Positions 33,747 to 44,088 are shown, counted from the stretch's first letter. The stretch: 64,000 nt of DNA from Rhodococcus sp. KRD162 (GCF_017168335.1 NZ_JABFAU010000013.1:122499-186498), one strand, 5' to 3'. Numbers and translations are program-made. Notes: generated by a model not told the origin, from the letters alone.

Positions 33747-34934
33747 CTAGCGCAGCACGTCCCCCAGCGTCGCGACCATTGCATAGATCGCGAACTTCGG
33801 CTTCGCGTTGACGGCCAAGGACTCTCGGCACTCCAGGATTGCCTCGATGCTCTTCAGCAGCGCCTCCGGCGAGACAGCTTTCGCCATCCGCTCGGCCTGC
33901 TCGGCCATGTCGGGATGCGTCGCGGTGGCGGCGGAACCGTACGAGCGGGCGAGTGCATCTCGATACAGGCCAACCAGGTCCATCAGCGCCCGATCCAATG
34001 AATCGCGTCCGGTTCTGGTGGCACGAGACTTCTGCCGCCGTTCGAGGTCCTTGAGTACACCGGCCGAGCCGCGCAACGCACCCGCCGCGCCCTTGCCGGT
34101 ACCGCCGGCCCCCAGGGCCGTGCGCAATTCCTCGGTCTCGGCCTCGTCCCTCGAGGCGCTCATCTCTTTGGCCTCGTCCTCGGCGGCCTTCACCAACTCC
34201 TCGGCCGCCAGGTACGCCTGATTGGGCCTGGCTGCTGCCGACGCCAGCGCCAGCGCGCGGGTGCGCCGCGCTCGCGCGTCCTCGTCGGTGGCCAGGCGCC
34301 GGGCCCGGCCCACATGGCCGCCGCTGATCGACGCGGCCCACTGCGCCGTCTCGGCATCGAGCTTGTCGCGGGTCTGCAAGACCTGGGCGATCGCAGGCAC
34401 CGTCGGGGTCACCAGCGACACGTGACGGCACCGCGAGCGCAGCGTCACCGAGATGTCCTGCGGATCGACCGAGGGCGCACACAGCAGGAACACCGTCCGC
34501 GCCGGCGGTTCCTCGACGACCTTCAGCAGCACGTTTCCGGCACCCTCGGTGAGCCGATCCGCGTCCTCGACCACGACCACCTGCCACAGACCTGTGCTGG
34601 GACGACGCGAGGCGATGGAGACGATGTCACGCATCTCCTTGGTGCTGATGCTCAAGCCCTCCGGGACAACGCGTCGCACATCGCCGTGCGTGCCGGCCAT
34701 GGTCGTCGAGCAGGCCTGACAGTGCCCACACCCGGGAGATCCCTCGGTGGTGCACTGCAAGGCTGCAGCAAAGCACAAGGCGGCAACGGAACGGCCCGAC
34801 CCCGGCGGTCCGGTGAACAGCCACGAATGCGTCATCGCCGAGGAATCCACGCCGGAACGGGCAGCCACCGCGGCGGCCGTCAGATCGGCCTCGACATCCT
34901 CTTGACCGACCAGTCGATCGAACACACCCGCCAT
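33747..34934 (-). CDS. holB: DNA polymerase III subunit delta'
   Basis: A 395-residue clamp-loader subunit. It has the AAA+ Walker A-like GPPGSGRS near residue 43, a zinc-binding cysteine group CGHCQAC, the VVVVEDADRLTEGAGNVLLKVVEEPP block (Walker B region with the SRC sensor in LRSRCRHVSL), and an Ala-rich C-terminal collar domain. Delta' is the rigid stator of the clamp loader that places the beta clamp on DNA. It is homologous to Rv3644c, as is its position next to topA. The stop lies 85 bp from tRNA-Thr. Confidence 0.9.
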   Translation of the reverse strand: MAGVFDRLVGQEDVEADLTAAAVAARSGVDSSAMTHSWLFTGPPGSGRSVAALCFAAALQCTTEGSPGCGHCQACSTTMAGTHGDVRRVVPEGLSISTKEMRDIVSIASRRPSTGLWQVVVVEDADRLTEGAGNVLLKVVEEPPARTVFLLCAPSVDPQDISVTLRSRCRHVSLVTPTVPAIAQVLQTRDKLDAETAQWAASISGGHVGRARRLATDEDARARRTRALALASAAARPNQAYLAAEELVKAAEDEAKEMSASRDEAETEELRTALGAGGTGKGAAGALRGSAGVLKDLERRQKSRATRTGRDSLDRALMDLVGLYRDALARSYGSAATATHPDMAEQAERMAKAVSPEALLKSIEAILECRESLAVNAKPKFAIYAMVATLGDVLR

Positions 34935-34961
34935 GCTCGCAACCCTAATGGTTGGGACCGA

Positions 34962-35546
34962 CTACTTCGGTGCGGGAAGGTACGGCTCGAGCGAGCGAAC
35001 GATCTGCTCCACTGTGCTGCAGGCATCGAGAGACCGGCTGCGTTCCAGATCGATCTCGATGACGCCGACGCTGACATTGCCCGCCGATGTCTCCGTCTGT
35101 GCATTGCACGATTCGCTCTTGCCGTCGTCGCCGATGGTAGAGACCGCCCGAAACACGTCGAACGTGAATGCACCGACTTTTTCCGAGCGGAAGTCCTCCA
35201 CGTTGGGATTCGACCCCGGATCCGGATACGACACGTAGTCGCTGACGGTGACATCGACCGACAGGGAGTAATCGGAACTGAGCCAGATGCAAATTCCGAA
35301 TCTCCCCGGAGTCGACGGCGAATTCGTCTCTCGCAAACCGAGTGTGCCGTCGGGGTCCAAGGACTTCAACGGCAGGGTGCACGGGTCCAGATTCTGCCCG
35401 GCAGGCACACTGGGTCTCGACGTCGACGGACTACCGGAGATCTGGCCGGCAGCGGCGGTAGCGTTCCCCTGGACCACCTGGGTGCAGCCCGTCGACAGGA
35501 CGACGGTGCAGCAGAGGGTCACCAGACCGATCGATCCACGTTTCAT
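34962..35546 (-). CDS. DUF3558-type lipoprotein
   Basis: A 194-residue secreted lipoprotein starting MKRGSIGLVTL at 35546. The lipobox LSTGC is near residue 20, followed by a Ser/Thr/Gly/Ala linker. The mature domain, with DPCTLPLKSL, FGICIWLSSDYSLSV and a late DACSTVEQIVRSLEPYLP, fits the actinobacterial DUF3558 family (paired cysteines, mixed alpha/beta). Function is unknown; members are attached to the cell surface. In M. tuberculosis this slot holds an adenylate cyclase gene instead. Confidence 0.75.
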   Translation of the reverse strand: MKRGSIGLVTLCCTVVLSTGCTQVVQGNATAAAGQISGSPSTSRPSVPAGQNLDPCTLPLKSLDPDGTLGLRETNSPSTPGRFGICIWLSSDYSLSVDVTVSDYVSYPDPGSNPNVEDFRSEKVGAFTFDVFRAVSTIGDDGKSESCNAQTETSAGNVSVGVIEIDLERSRSLDACSTVEQIVRSLEPYLPAPK

Positions 35547-35649
35547 CGCAGTTCGACGCGACCGAGCGCCGGAATGTTCCCGCGATCGGTCAACCCCGAC
35601 GGTACGGACGGCCGAAGGCGAGATTTCATCCATGATGTCGCGCGCGCGG

Positions 35650-38649
35650 CTATTCGCCGTCTGCGTTCTTCGCGGGCGCCTTCTTGGCAGCGGTCTTCTT
35701 CACCGCTGCCTTCTTCACCGGGGCCTTCTTCGCTGCTGCTTTCGCCGGAGCCTTCTTGGCCGCGGTCTTCTTCGCCGCCGCTTTCTTCGCTGGAGCCTTC
35801 TTGGCAGGAGCCTTCTTCGCTGCGGCCTTCTTCTTCACCGGGCCGCGAGCACGCCTGTCCGCCAACAACTCCGACGCACGATCGTCGGAGATCGATTCCA
35901 CCTCGTCGTCCTTGCGCAGGCTCGCGTTGGTCTCACCGTCGGTGACGTACGGCCCGAATCGACCGTCCTTGATCACCATCGGCTTCTCACTGACGGGGTC
36001 GACGCCCAATTCGCGCAGCGGCGGCTTGGCCTCGCCCTGACGGCCCCGACGCTTGGGCTCGGCGTAGATCTTCAGCGCCTCCTCCAGCGTCACGGTGAAC
36101 ATCTGATCCTCGTCAGCGAGCGAACGAGAATCGGTGCCCTTCTTCAGATACGGGCCGTAACGGCCGTTCTGCGCGGTGATCTCGTCCTTGGATTCCGGAT
36201 CGACTCCGACGACGCGGGGCAACGACAGCAGCTTGAGGGCATCGTCGAGAGTGATGGTCGCCAGATCCATCGACTTGAGCAGCGAACCGGTGCGCGGCTT
36301 CGGACCGGCAGCCTTCTTGGCCGCAGCTTTCTTCGCAGGTGCCTTCTTGGCCGCCGCCTTCTTCACTGCAGTCTTGGTACCGCCGCCGGAATCGTTATCC
36401 TGCGGTACGGGCACGATGTCGGGCTGCGGGGGCGTCGGCTCGGGTTCCGGCTCGGGCAGGATCTCGGTGACGTACGGACCGAATCGGCCTTCCTTGGCGA
36501 CGATGTCGTGGCCGGTCAATGGATCCACACCGAGCTTGCGACCCTCCTGCGGCGTGGCGAAGAGCTTTTCGGCGAACTCGATCGTCAACTCGTCCGGCGG
36601 CAGATCGTCGGGAAGGTTGGCTCGCTGGCTGATCGGATCGCCGTCCGGATCCTCGTCGTTGCGCACCATGCGCTCGAGGTACGGGCCGTAACGGCCGACG
36701 CGCACATGAATTTCGCGACCCTCGGAGTCGTCGAACAGGCGGATCGAGTTGATGGTGCGCGCATCGATGTCTTCGAGGTTCTGGCCCACCATCTTCTTCA
36801 GGCCACCCGAACGCGCCACCGAGCCCTCGGCACCGGTGTCGCCGCCGAAGTAGAAGCTCTGCAACCAATCTCCGCGTCGCTCACGGCCTCCCGCGATCGC
36901 GTCGAGATCGTCTTCCATGCCTGCCGTGAAATCGAAGTCGATGAGCCGCCCGAAGTGCCCCTCCAACAACGCAATCACCGAAAATGCCACCCACGACGGC
37001 ACCAAGGCACTACCGCGCTTGTAGACGTATCCGCGGTCGAGGATGGTCTTGATGATCGACGAGTACGTCGACGGCCGACCGATGCCCAGTTCCTCGAGCG
37101 TCTTGATCAGCGACGCCTCGGTGAATCGCGCGGGCGGATTGGTGGTGTGCCCGTCGGGATCGAGCTGGGTTGCCGTCACCGCTTGACCCGCCACGAGCGC
37201 AGGAAGACGCGACTCGGCGTCGTCGGTCTGGCCGCCCGCCTCGTCATCGACACTCTCGACGTACGCCTTGAGGAAGCCGGCGAACGTGATGGTGCGACCC
37301 GAAGCAGAGAACGTGCACTCCTCGCCGGTTCCTGCCGTTCCGGTGATGCGCAGGGTCAACGTGGTGCCGCGCAGATCGGCCATCTGCGAGGCCACTGTCC
37401 GCTGCCAGATCAACTCGTAGAGGCGGAACTCGTCGGTCTGCAACGCCGAATGCAACTGACCCGGCGTCTGGAACACATCACCCGCGGGGCGGATGGCCTC
37501 GTGCGCCTCCTGCGCATTCTTGACCTTGCGGGTGTACTGCCGCGGAGTCGAATGCACGTACTCGGGGCCGTAGAGCTCGGTTGCCTGCGCGCGGGCCGCG
37601 GAGACCGCCGACTCCGACAGCGACGTCGAGTCGGTACGCATGTAGGTGATGTAGCCGTTCTCGTACAACCGCTGCGCGACACGCATGGTCCGCTCGGAGC
37701 TGAACCGCAGCTTGCGACCGGCCTCCTGCTGCAGCGTCGAGGTCATGAACGGCGGGTACGGCTTACGGGTGTACGGCTTGTCCTCGGCCGACGCGACCGT
37801 CAGATCGACGCCCTCGAGAGCCTCGGCGAGGCGTCGAGCACGCGGTTCGTCGAGCACGGTCACCGACTCGGTCTTGAGCTTGCCGTCGGGACCGAAGTCG
37901 CGACCGGCGGCGACGCGACTGCCGTCGACATTGACCAGACGAGCACCGAAACTACGCGGCGATGCCTCGGCACCGGCGTCGAGCGTGGCGGAGATGTCCC
38001 AGTACTCGGCGCTGCGGAATGCCATCCGCTCGCGCTCACGCTGGACGATGATGCGGGTGGCCACGGACTGCACTCGGCCGGCCGACAGCTTCGGCATGAC
38101 CTTCTTCCACAGCACCGGACTGACCTCGTAGCCGTAGAGACGGTCGAGAATACGACGGGTCTCCTGGGCATCGACGAGGTCTTGATCGAGGTCGCGGGTG
38201 TCGGCAGCGGCAGCGAGGATGGCCGGCTTGGTGATCTCGTGGAACACCATGCGTCGAACCGGGATCTTGGGGTTCAGGGTCTCGAGGAGATGCCAGGCGA
38301 TGGCCTCACCCTCGCGGTCGGGGTCAGTTGCGAGGTAGAGCTCGTCGGCGTCTTTGAGCAGGCCCTTGAGCTCTGCCACCTTGCCCTTCTTCTCGGGCGA
38401 GACGACGTACAGGGCCTCGAAATCGTGATCGACGTCCACTCCGAGACGCGCCCACGGCTCGCCCTTGTACTTGGCGGGAACGTCGGCGGCACCGCGGGGC
38501 AGGTCACGAATATGGCCGACTGAGGCCTCGACGACGTAGTTGCTCCCGAGGTACGGAGCAATCTTCTTTGCCTTGGTCGGAGACTCGACGATGACCAGAC
38601 GACGCGGCTCGGCGGAGCTGTCCCCCGTGCCGTTCTTACGTGCTGCCAC
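35650..38649 (-). CDS. topA: DNA topoisomerase I
   Basis: A 999-residue type IA topoisomerase starting at GTG 38649. The N-terminal TOPRIM domain has IVESPTKAKK and DPDREGE (metal binding); the catalytic tyrosine is Y336 in GYITYMRTDST. The C-terminal region has actinobacterial repeat domains (GRYGPYL, GRFGPYV, four times) instead of zinc fingers. It ends in a Lys/Ala/Pro tail of about 60 residues that in mycobacteria aids processivity and nucleoid contact. It relaxes negative supercoils and is essential in relatives. The matching position is Rv3646c. A long open frame on the opposite strand is a GC-bias shadow. Confidence 0.96.
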   Translation of the reverse strand: MAARKNGTGDSSAEPRRLVIVESPTKAKKIAPYLGSNYVVEASVGHIRDLPRGAADVPAKYKGEPWARLGVDVDHDFEALYVVSPEKKGKVAELKGLLKDADELYLATDPDREGEAIAWHLLETLNPKIPVRRMVFHEITKPAILAAAADTRDLDQDLVDAQETRRILDRLYGYEVSPVLWKKVMPKLSAGRVQSVATRIIVQRERERMAFRSAEYWDISATLDAGAEASPRSFGARLVNVDGSRVAAGRDFGPDGKLKTESVTVLDEPRARRLAEALEGVDLTVASAEDKPYTRKPYPPFMTSTLQQEAGRKLRFSSERTMRVAQRLYENGYITYMRTDSTSLSESAVSAARAQATELYGPEYVHSTPRQYTRKVKNAQEAHEAIRPAGDVFQTPGQLHSALQTDEFRLYELIWQRTVASQMADLRGTTLTLRITGTAGTGEECTFSASGRTITFAGFLKAYVESVDDEAGGQTDDAESRLPALVAGQAVTATQLDPDGHTTNPPARFTEASLIKTLEELGIGRPSTYSSIIKTILDRGYVYKRGSALVPSWVAFSVIALLEGHFGRLIDFDFTAGMEDDLDAIAGGRERRGDWLQSFYFGGDTGAEGSVARSGGLKKMVGQNLEDIDARTINSIRLFDDSEGREIHVRVGRYGPYLERMVRNDEDPDGDPISQRANLPDDLPPDELTIEFAEKLFATPQEGRKLGVDPLTGHDIVAKEGRFGPYVTEILPEPEPEPTPPQPDIVPVPQDNDSGGGTKTAVKKAAAKKAPAKKAAAKKAAGPKPRTGSLLKSMDLATITLDDALKLLSLPRVVGVDPESKDEITAQNGRYGPYLKKGTDSRSLADEDQMFTVTLEEALKIYAEPKRRGRQGEAKPPLRELGVDPVSEKPMVIKDGRFGPYVTDGETNASLRKDDEVESISDDRASELLADRRARGPVKKKAAAKKAPAKKAPAKKAAAKKTAAKKAPAKAAAKKAPVKKAAVKKTAAKKAPAKNADGE

Positions 38650-38758
38650 CTTGCTGCCGAACCTTCCCTAGTGCGTTTTCACAGGCAGATTTGCCTGCCC
38701 CACTACTAACAGACTGACATACCCCGACCAAATACTCGCAGATCAGTCGTAGATCTTC

Positions 38759-39346
38759 CTACTCGGCGTGCGGCCAAATGGTACGCGCGTCCACGTTGAG
38801 CGGAGGCTCGCCGACGTTCTCGGTCAGACGCAGAAGCCGACGTCGACCGGTGATTCTCAGCCCGGGAGCGGAGCCGCGAGTGCCGATCAAGGTCGGCGCG
38901 ATGCCCGCCCGCATCAACGACTGGGCGAGGACGGAATGCGTGTCCGGTGCGTGCGGGTCGAGTCCGAGAACGTACCGCTCGCCCTCTGCCTCGGGCCGCC
39001 CCGACGCGAGCACCCAGGCGCGCAGTTCCCGCGAACCCGGCACCCAACCTGGCGGCACTGCTTTGACAGCACCCTTGGTCCACAGCGACGCCAAGGCCGA
39101 CAGTTCGGGTACCGACGCGGTACGCACCAGCGGACGATCTTCCTCCGATCGACCCAGCTCTGCCTTCAGACCGCATTGCTCGATGAGCTCGGCGATGGCA
39201 TCCGCGCGCCATTGCGCGTCGACGACGACAGAAATACGAGCCGAACCCGAGGAGGTGACGACATGGCCGGTGGCAGCCAGCAGCCCGCTGAGATCGGTTA
39301 CCGCGGGCGGCAACGATTCGGCGGAGAAGAAGGACAGCTGGTTCAC
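38759..39346 (-). CDS. Conserved hypothetical protein (Rv3647c-like)
   Basis: A 195-residue soluble protein, beginning MNQLSFFSAESLPPAVTDLSGLL. It has a central RPLVRTASVPELSALASLW helix region and a C-terminal basic strand (LRITGRRRLLRLTENVG). Its length and place between topA and the cold-shock gene match Rv3647c, whose role is unknown. No catalytic motif stands out. Confidence 0.75.
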   Translation of the reverse strand: MNQLSFFSAESLPPAVTDLSGLLAATGHVVTSSGSARISVVVDAQWRADAIAELIEQCGLKAELGRSEEDRPLVRTASVPELSALASLWTKGAVKAVPPGWVPGSRELRAWVLASGRPEAEGERYVLGLDPHAPDTHSVLAQSLMRAGIAPTLIGTRGSAPGLRITGRRRLLRLTENVGEPPLNVDARTIWPHAE

Positions 39347-39496
39347 AGCAAGGACATTAGGACATCGACGCCCACGCTCACGGCTTTCCGCCCACCTGGG
39401 TGGTTCGCAAATGCGTCATCCCCCTTCTGTGATCGCCTCGGCATCGGGACGATCGGTGAAGGGGGATGACGTTTCTCGACTCGAATGAGACGAGGA

Positions 39497-39700
39497 TCAG
39501 ACTGCGCGAACGCCCGTTGCCTGGGGGCCCTTGGTGCCCTGGCCGACCTCGAACTCCACGCGCTGATTCTCCTCGAGGGTGCGGAATCCGCTGCCCTGGA
39601 TCTCGGAGTAGTGAACGAAAACGTCAGCGGAGCCGTCTTCTGGTGCGATGAATCCAAAGCCCTTTTCGGCGTTGAACCACTTCACAGTTCCCTGTGCCAT
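39497..39700 (-). CDS. cspA: Cold-shock protein (CspA family)
   Basis: A 67-residue single cold-shock domain starting [21 protein letters not shown]1 (KGFGFI) and RNP2 (VFVHYS) bind single-stranded RNA and DNA. It equals Rv3648c in place and size. The start at 39700 has AGAAGGAAAAGC upstream. The long upstream region, as in other csp genes, could hold a structured leader that responds to temperature. Confidence 0.93.
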   Translation of the reverse strand: MAQGTVKWFNAEKGFGFIAPEDGSADVFVHYSEIQGSGFRTLEENQRVEFEVGQGTKGPQATGVRAV

Positions 39701-40101
39701 GCTTTTCCTTCTCTTTCTAACACCGGATTCGATGGAGCGCACTTTCGATCCATCGGGCCGGTTCCGACCGCTGCACTTGTACGAATCCCCCTCAGGATTC
39801 CCCCTGATGGACGAGCTCTTCCAGTACCGCGCCCGCAACATAAGATCCTGCGAAGCGTAGAACGAACACAGAAGCTGCGACCGCGTCAAGTGAACCATGA
39901 TCTCCGCGTTCGCAACAGTCGAAAGTCGACCCTTTTCGAACAAATCGTCCACCTTGTGGGAACGCACAGGCCCGAACACGCGAATTACCGCCCTCACCAG
40001 GGCGCGAAGGAGCCCGGAAGCGCTCGCGATAACATGAGGATCCCAGGTCGCGATCATTCCGTCGGAGGATTGTAGATCGAACGAATGTATGGAGACCTGC
40101 A
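39701..40101. promoter_or_regulatory. Divergent cspA/helicase control region and probable csp leader
   Basis: No gene is supported in these 401 bases. Csp genes usually have long untranslated leaders, and the purine-rich, AT-richer stretch directly upstream of cspA (39701-39900) fits that. The helicase promoter must lie at the right end, with a GGAGA ribosome site at 40091-40095. Confidence 0.45.
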
Positions 40102-42471
40102 GTGAGCGAGACGCATCCGCACGACCGTGCGGACCTCGCGAGCTACGGGCAGCACTTGCTCAATCGAGTGTTGGCGGGCTCACCCGCGGACGAGAGCCCT
40201 CTGACCCACGTCGCCGAGTTGCCCGCGCGCGCCGCACAGCTCACATCCTGGCCGTCGTGGGTCGGCCCGGAAGTGGTGCAGGTGATCAGCTCTCGCGGAA
40301 TCCGCCGGCCCTGGACGCATCAGGCCCGGGCTGCGACACTCGCCGCCGAAGGCGCTCACGTGGTGCTCTCGACGAGCACCGCGTCGGGAAAATCGCTGGC
40401 CTACCAACTTCCCATCCTGACGAGGTTGTCTGCCGACGCCCGTGCCACAGCACTGTATCTGGCTCCCACCAAGGCCCTCGGTGCCGATCAACTGCGCACG
40501 ACCATCTCGATCACCGACGAGTTACGCGAGCTGTCCGACGAACTGGCCGACGTGTTCCCCAGCGCGTACGACGGTGACACGCCCATCGAGACTCGCCAGT
40601 GGGCCCGCGCCAATGCGCGATGGATCTTCACCAACCCCGACATGCTGCATCTCGGCATCCTCGGCTCACACGAGCGATGGTCCCGATTCCTTCGCAACCT
40701 TCGCTACGTCGTGGTCGACGAATGTCATTACTATCGCGGCGTTTTCGGCTCCAACGTCGCCCTGGTACTGCGCAGGCTGCGACGCCTCTGCGCCCGCTAC
40801 GGCGCGTCTCCGGTCTTCGTTCTCGCCAGTGCCACCACCTCGGAGCCGGGCCGGGCGGCAAGTCGGCTCATCGGCGCACCGTGCGAGGAGGTCACCGAGG
40901 ACGGCTCTCCCCACGGAGCCCGCACCGTCGCACTGTGGGAACCTCCGTTGCTGAAGGAGATCACCGGCGAAAACGGTGCCCCGGTGCGCAAGTCCGCCGG
41001 TGCCGAGGCCTCGCGCATCATGGCAGACCTGTTGATCGAAGGAGCCCGAACCCTGGCGTTCGTACGATCCAGACGCGGAGCCGAGGTCACCGCGCTCGGA
41101 GCTCAGCGAATTCTCGCCGACGTCGATCCGCAGTTGGTGCGACGCGTCGCCGCCTATCGCGCAGGATATTTGGCCGAGGATCGGCGCAAGCTCGAATCCG
41201 ATCTGTCCGACGGCACCCTGCTCGGGGTCGCCACCACCAACGCACTCGAGTTGGGTGTGGACATCGCCGGTTTGGACGCGGTGATCGTCGCAGGCTTTCC
41301 CGGCACCGTCGCCTCGTTCTGGCAGCAGGGCGGCCGGGCCGGGCGTCGCGGGGAGGGCTCGCTGCTGGTACTGGTGGCGCGCGACGATCCCCTCGACACG
41401 TATCTGGTGCACCACCCGGCGGCGCTGTTGGACAAACCCGTCGAGGCGACCGTCACCGATCCCACCAACCCCTACATCCTCGCTCCGCAGTTGCTCTGCG
41501 CCGCACTCGAACTGCCGATCACCCTCACCGAGGCCGAGGAACTGAACGCAGAATCGGTACTCGAAGAGCTCGAACTGAAGGGCTACGTGCGCAAGCGTCC
41601 GCACGGATGGTTCATCACCCCCGAGGGCCAGCAGCTCTCGCCGCACGGTGCGGTGAACATTCGCGGCGGCACCGGGGAGCAGGTGGCCATCGTCGACGGC
41701 GAATCCGGCCGGATGCTCGGCACCGTCGACGGCGGCCGAGCTCCCGCCACCGCCCACCCCGGTGCCGTCCACATACACCAAGGCGAGTCGTTCGTCGTCG
41801 ACGAGCTCGATCTCGAATCCGGGCTCGCACTGGTGCACGCCGAGCAGCCCGAGTGGAACACCTCGGCACGCGAGATCACCGACATCTCGATCACCGCAGT
41901 GCACGAATCCATCGACTACGGCGAGGTACGCGTCGCGCTGGTGCAGGTCGACGTCACCCATCAGGTAGTGGGATATCTGCGACGCCTCCTCTCCGGCGAG
42001 GTCCTCGATTCCATCGAGCTGGACATGCCCGCACAGACCCTCGACACCCGGGCCGTCATGTACACCATCACCCCGGAGTTGTTGGAGCACAGCGGTGTTC
42101 CGTACGAACAGTTCCCCGGATCGCTGCACGCCGCCGAGCACGCTGCGATCGGATTGCTGCCACTGGTGGCGACGTGCGACCGCTGGGACATCGGCGGAGT
42201 GTCCACGGCTCTGCATCCCGATACCGGGCTTCCGACGGTCTTCGTCTACGACGGCTACGACGGCGGAGCAGGATTCGCCGACCGCGGTCACGTGGCCATC
42301 GCCGACTGGCTCGCGGCCACCAAAGACGCCATCGTTTCCTGCGAATGCCAGACCGGATGCCCGTCCTGCGTGCAATCGCCGAAATGCGGCAACGGTAACG
42401 ATCCACTGGACAAAGACGGTGCCGTTCGAGTGTTGACCGCGGTATTGGGGGCCATTACCCGCGAGCACTGA
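40102..42471 (+). CDS. DEAD/DEAH-box helicase with DUF1998 (MrfA/Rv3649-like)
   Basis: A 789-residue superfamily 2 helicase starting at GTG 40102. Walker A is TASGKS with K97, motif II is DECH at 206-209, motif III is SATT, and motif VI is [10 protein letters not shown]. The C-terminal DUF1998 domain carries four cysteines near residues 747-763 ([16 protein letters not shown]). This matches MrfA, the mitomycin-repair helicase of Bacillus, and M. tuberculosis Rv3649. A DNA-repair role with an unpaired nuclease is likely. Confidence 0.88.
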   Translation: MSETHPHDRADLASYGQHLLNRVLAGSPADESPLTHVAELPARAAQLTSWPSWVGPEVVQVISSRGIRRPWTHQARAATLAAEGAHVVLSTSTASGKSLAYQLPILTRLSADARATALYLAPTKALGADQLRTTISITDELRELSDELADVFPSAYDGDTPIETRQWARANARWIFTNPDMLHLGILGSHERWSRFLRNLRYVVVDECHYYRGVFGSNVALVLRRLRRLCARYGASPVFVLASATTSEPGRAASRLIGAPCEEVTEDGSPHGARTVALWEPPLLKEITGENGAPVRKSAGAEASRIMADLLIEGARTLAFVRSRRGAEVTALGAQRILADVDPQLVRRVAAYRAGYLAEDRRKLESDLSDGTLLGVATTNALELGVDIAGLDAVIVAGFPGTVASFWQQGGRAGRRGEGSLLVLVARDDPLDTYLVHHPAALLDKPVEATVTDPTNPYILAPQLLCAALELPITLTEAEELNAESVLEELELKGYVRKRPHGWFITPEGQQLSPHGAVNIRGGTGEQVAIVDGESGRMLGTVDGGRAPATAHPGAVHIHQGESFVVDELDLESGLALVHAEQPEWNTSAREITDISITAVHESIDYGEVRVALVQVDVTHQVVGYLRRLLSGEVLDSIELDMPAQTLDTRAVMYTITPELLEHSGVPYEQFPGSLHAAEHAAIGLLPLVATCDRWDIGGVSTALHPDTGLPTVFVYDGYDGGAGFADRGHVAIADWLAATKDAIVSCECQTGCPSCVQSPKCGNGNDPLDKDGAVRVLTAVLGAITREH

Positions 42472-42507
42472 GCCGAGGTTCGGGTATTGCGGTTTCGGTC
42501 CGTCGCC

Positions 42508-42579
42508 GCAAACGCGCGCGCATTCGCCGAACGCGCGCGAACTCGCTCCGGTTTCGGAAAGAATCCGCGCGCACCTGAC
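42508..42579. repeat. 72-bp dispersed repeat, copy A
   Basis: Aligns without gaps to 47249-47320, identical at about 55 of 72 positions. The first 39 bases, with two GCGCGCG-type runs around a ttcgc core, match at 35, and the last 12 match fully. A further partial copy (aaacgcgcgcgcat) follows at 42580. It begins 36 bp after the helicase stop. Function unknown. Confidence 0.75.
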
Positions 42580-42763
42580 AAACGCGCGCGCATCTGCCAT
42601 CGGTGAACCCACCGATGAATACGAGGGTCCTGGCCAATCTCCAGCCACGGGCCCACTCGACTATGACTCCTCCAAAACGGGTGCTGTTCTGACGGCTCAT
42701 CAGTTCTGACGCTGGTCCAATCGTGAGGACTCGACAACACCTCGGAACGGGCGGAGGTCCACC

Positions 42764-43288
42764 ATGACCGTGATCGATCAGGCAGCGGAGCTGACTCCGG
42801 CGATCGCGGAAAAGGTGGGGTGCCATTATTTCCCGCCGCAGGAATACGAGATCGGTCGCGAACAGATTCGCGAGTTCGCTCGATCGGTTCACGACGAGCA
42901 CCCCGCTCATCGCTTCGAGGCCGCGGCGGCCGAGCTCGGCTACGACACGTTGATCGCTCCGGTGACATTCGTCAGCGTCATCGGCACTCGTCTGTTGCCG
43001 GAATTGTTCGAGCATCTTCTGATCGGGTACGCCGTGAGCGACGTGCTGCACACCGACCAGCAGATCCTGCTCAGACGACCGTTGCAGGTCGGCGACCGAC
43101 TCAGCTCCGATCTGTGTCTCGAATCGTTTCGCCGATCGTCGGGGACCGATGTGATGGTCACCAGCAATACCGTCACCGACCCGGCGGGCATCGACGTCAT
43201 CATCACCAGAACGACCTTCGTTGCCCGGACGGGTGGACACACCGAACCCGCGATAGCAGCCGCGCTGCACAATCTGATGCGCAGCTAG
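42764..43288 (+). CDS. HadA-like (3R)-hydroxyacyl dehydratase subunit (hotdog fold)
   Basis: A 174-residue MaoC-N/FAS1-like dehydratase protein. The order VGCHYFPPQEYEIGREQIREFA, AAAELGYDTLIAPVTFVSVIG and DQQILLRRPLQVGDRL follows HadA of the mycobacterial FAS-II system, which dehydrates 3-hydroxyacyl-ACP during mycolic acid synthesis. HadA and HadC work as heterodimers with HadB, and no HadB is encoded here, so it is a lone paralogue. Alternatively it acts on acyl-CoA in fatty-acid breakdown. Confidence 0.75.
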   Translation: MTVIDQAAELTPAIAEKVGCHYFPPQEYEIGREQIREFARSVHDEHPAHRFEAAAAELGYDTLIAPVTFVSVIGTRLLPELFEHLLIGYAVSDVLHTDQQILLRRPLQVGDRLSSDLCLESFRRSSGTDVMVTSNTVTDPAGIDVIITRTTFVARTGGHTEPAIAAALHNLMRS

Positions 43289-43311
43289 GGCCGATTTTCA
43301 CAGCCCGTGCG

Positions 43312-44088
43312 TCAGGACGGTTCCGTCCGGTCCTGAATGGACAGGGCCGCAGCGGACGACCGGATGTGTTCTTCGGCCGACGTCATTGCGAGATCGGCAT
43401 CGCCTGCTTCGACGGCGGCCAGAATCTGCCGATGTTCGGCTTTCAAGGTCTCGGCCAACGATTCCCAATCCTCGATCTCCAACAGCGCGGCGAGGATGGG
43501 CGCACGCATCGATTCGCGGATCGCGGCGGTGAGCGAGGCAACGAAGTCGTTGCCCGAGGCCTCGGCCAGGGCGATGTGAAAGTTCGTGTCGGCGTCGTTG
43601 AAGACCTCGCGGGTGACACCCTGCGCTTCCATGATCTCGACGGCATCTCTGGCCTGGGCAAGCTTGTCCTGATCGGGGGCAATCGCGGCGAGGTGAACGC
43701 TGGCCCGCTCGAGCGCCACTCGCGTGCTGACCAAGTCGTCGATCCGAAAGTTGGCCAGCGCCACGTGCAGTCGAAGCAGACGGGTGAGCGCGGGGCGCGG
43801 CAGAGCCGCAACGAAGGTGCCCGCTCCCGGACCCGAACCCGGTGACGACCTGAGAATTCCGCTGCTCTCGAGCACGCGTACCGCTTCCCGGACGCCTGCC
43901 CGGCTGACATCGAGCTGAGCTGCGAACTCCCGCTCGGGCGGCAGCGGATCCCCGACGCGGAGATCACCGGCCATGATGCGCTCCTCGATGGCGTCGATGA
44001 CCAGCTCGTGCGCGCGAGCGCGTCGGACCGGCTTCCACGAAAGCGGTTCGTTCTGCACCCGTCCAGCGTCGTCAGCCATATCGACCAT
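43312..44088 (-). CDS. GntR/FadR-family regulator (LldR-like)
   Basis: A 258-residue regulator: GntR winged helix at residues about 25-95 (IMAGDLRVGDPLPPEREFAAQLDVSRAGVREAVRVLESSGIL), then an FCD effector domain with the metal-binding histidines in FHIALAEASGN and EHRQILAAVEAGD. It is divergent from the lactate permease and dehydrogenase genes, the standard place of LldR. L-lactate is the likely ligand that releases it from DNA. It may start at 44088 or 44079. Confidence 0.87.
   Translation of the reverse strand: MVDMADDAGRVQNEPLSWKPVRRARAHELVIDAIEERIMAGDLRVGDPLPPEREFAAQLDVSRAGVREAVRVLESSGILRSSPGSGPGAGTFVAALPRPALTRLLRLHVALANFRIDDLVSTRVALERASVHLAAIAPDQDKLAQARDAVEIMEAQGVTREVFNDADTNFHIALAEASGNDFVASLTAAIRESMRAPILAALLEIEDWESLAETLKAEHRQILAAVEAGDADLAMTSAEEHIRSSAAALSIQDRTEPS

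Noticed and set aside
35287-38523. Very long rightward open frame opposite topA (over 1000 codons)
   Set aside because: It is antisense to a complete, motif-rich topoisomerase I and encodes only Arg/Leu/Val/Gly-rich sequence without any domain. This is a known effect of high GC at third codon positions.
40077-40092. SOS-like sequence TCGAACGAATGTATGG before the helicase
   Set aside because: Only the left half matches the LexA consensus; the right half lacks GTTCGA. It is too weak to claim.
40599-42398. Long rightward second frame inside the helicase gene, and leftward 660-codon frame opposite it
   Set aside because: Both are Arg-rich shadows; the MrfA-like frame carries all helicase motifs and the four-Cys cluster.
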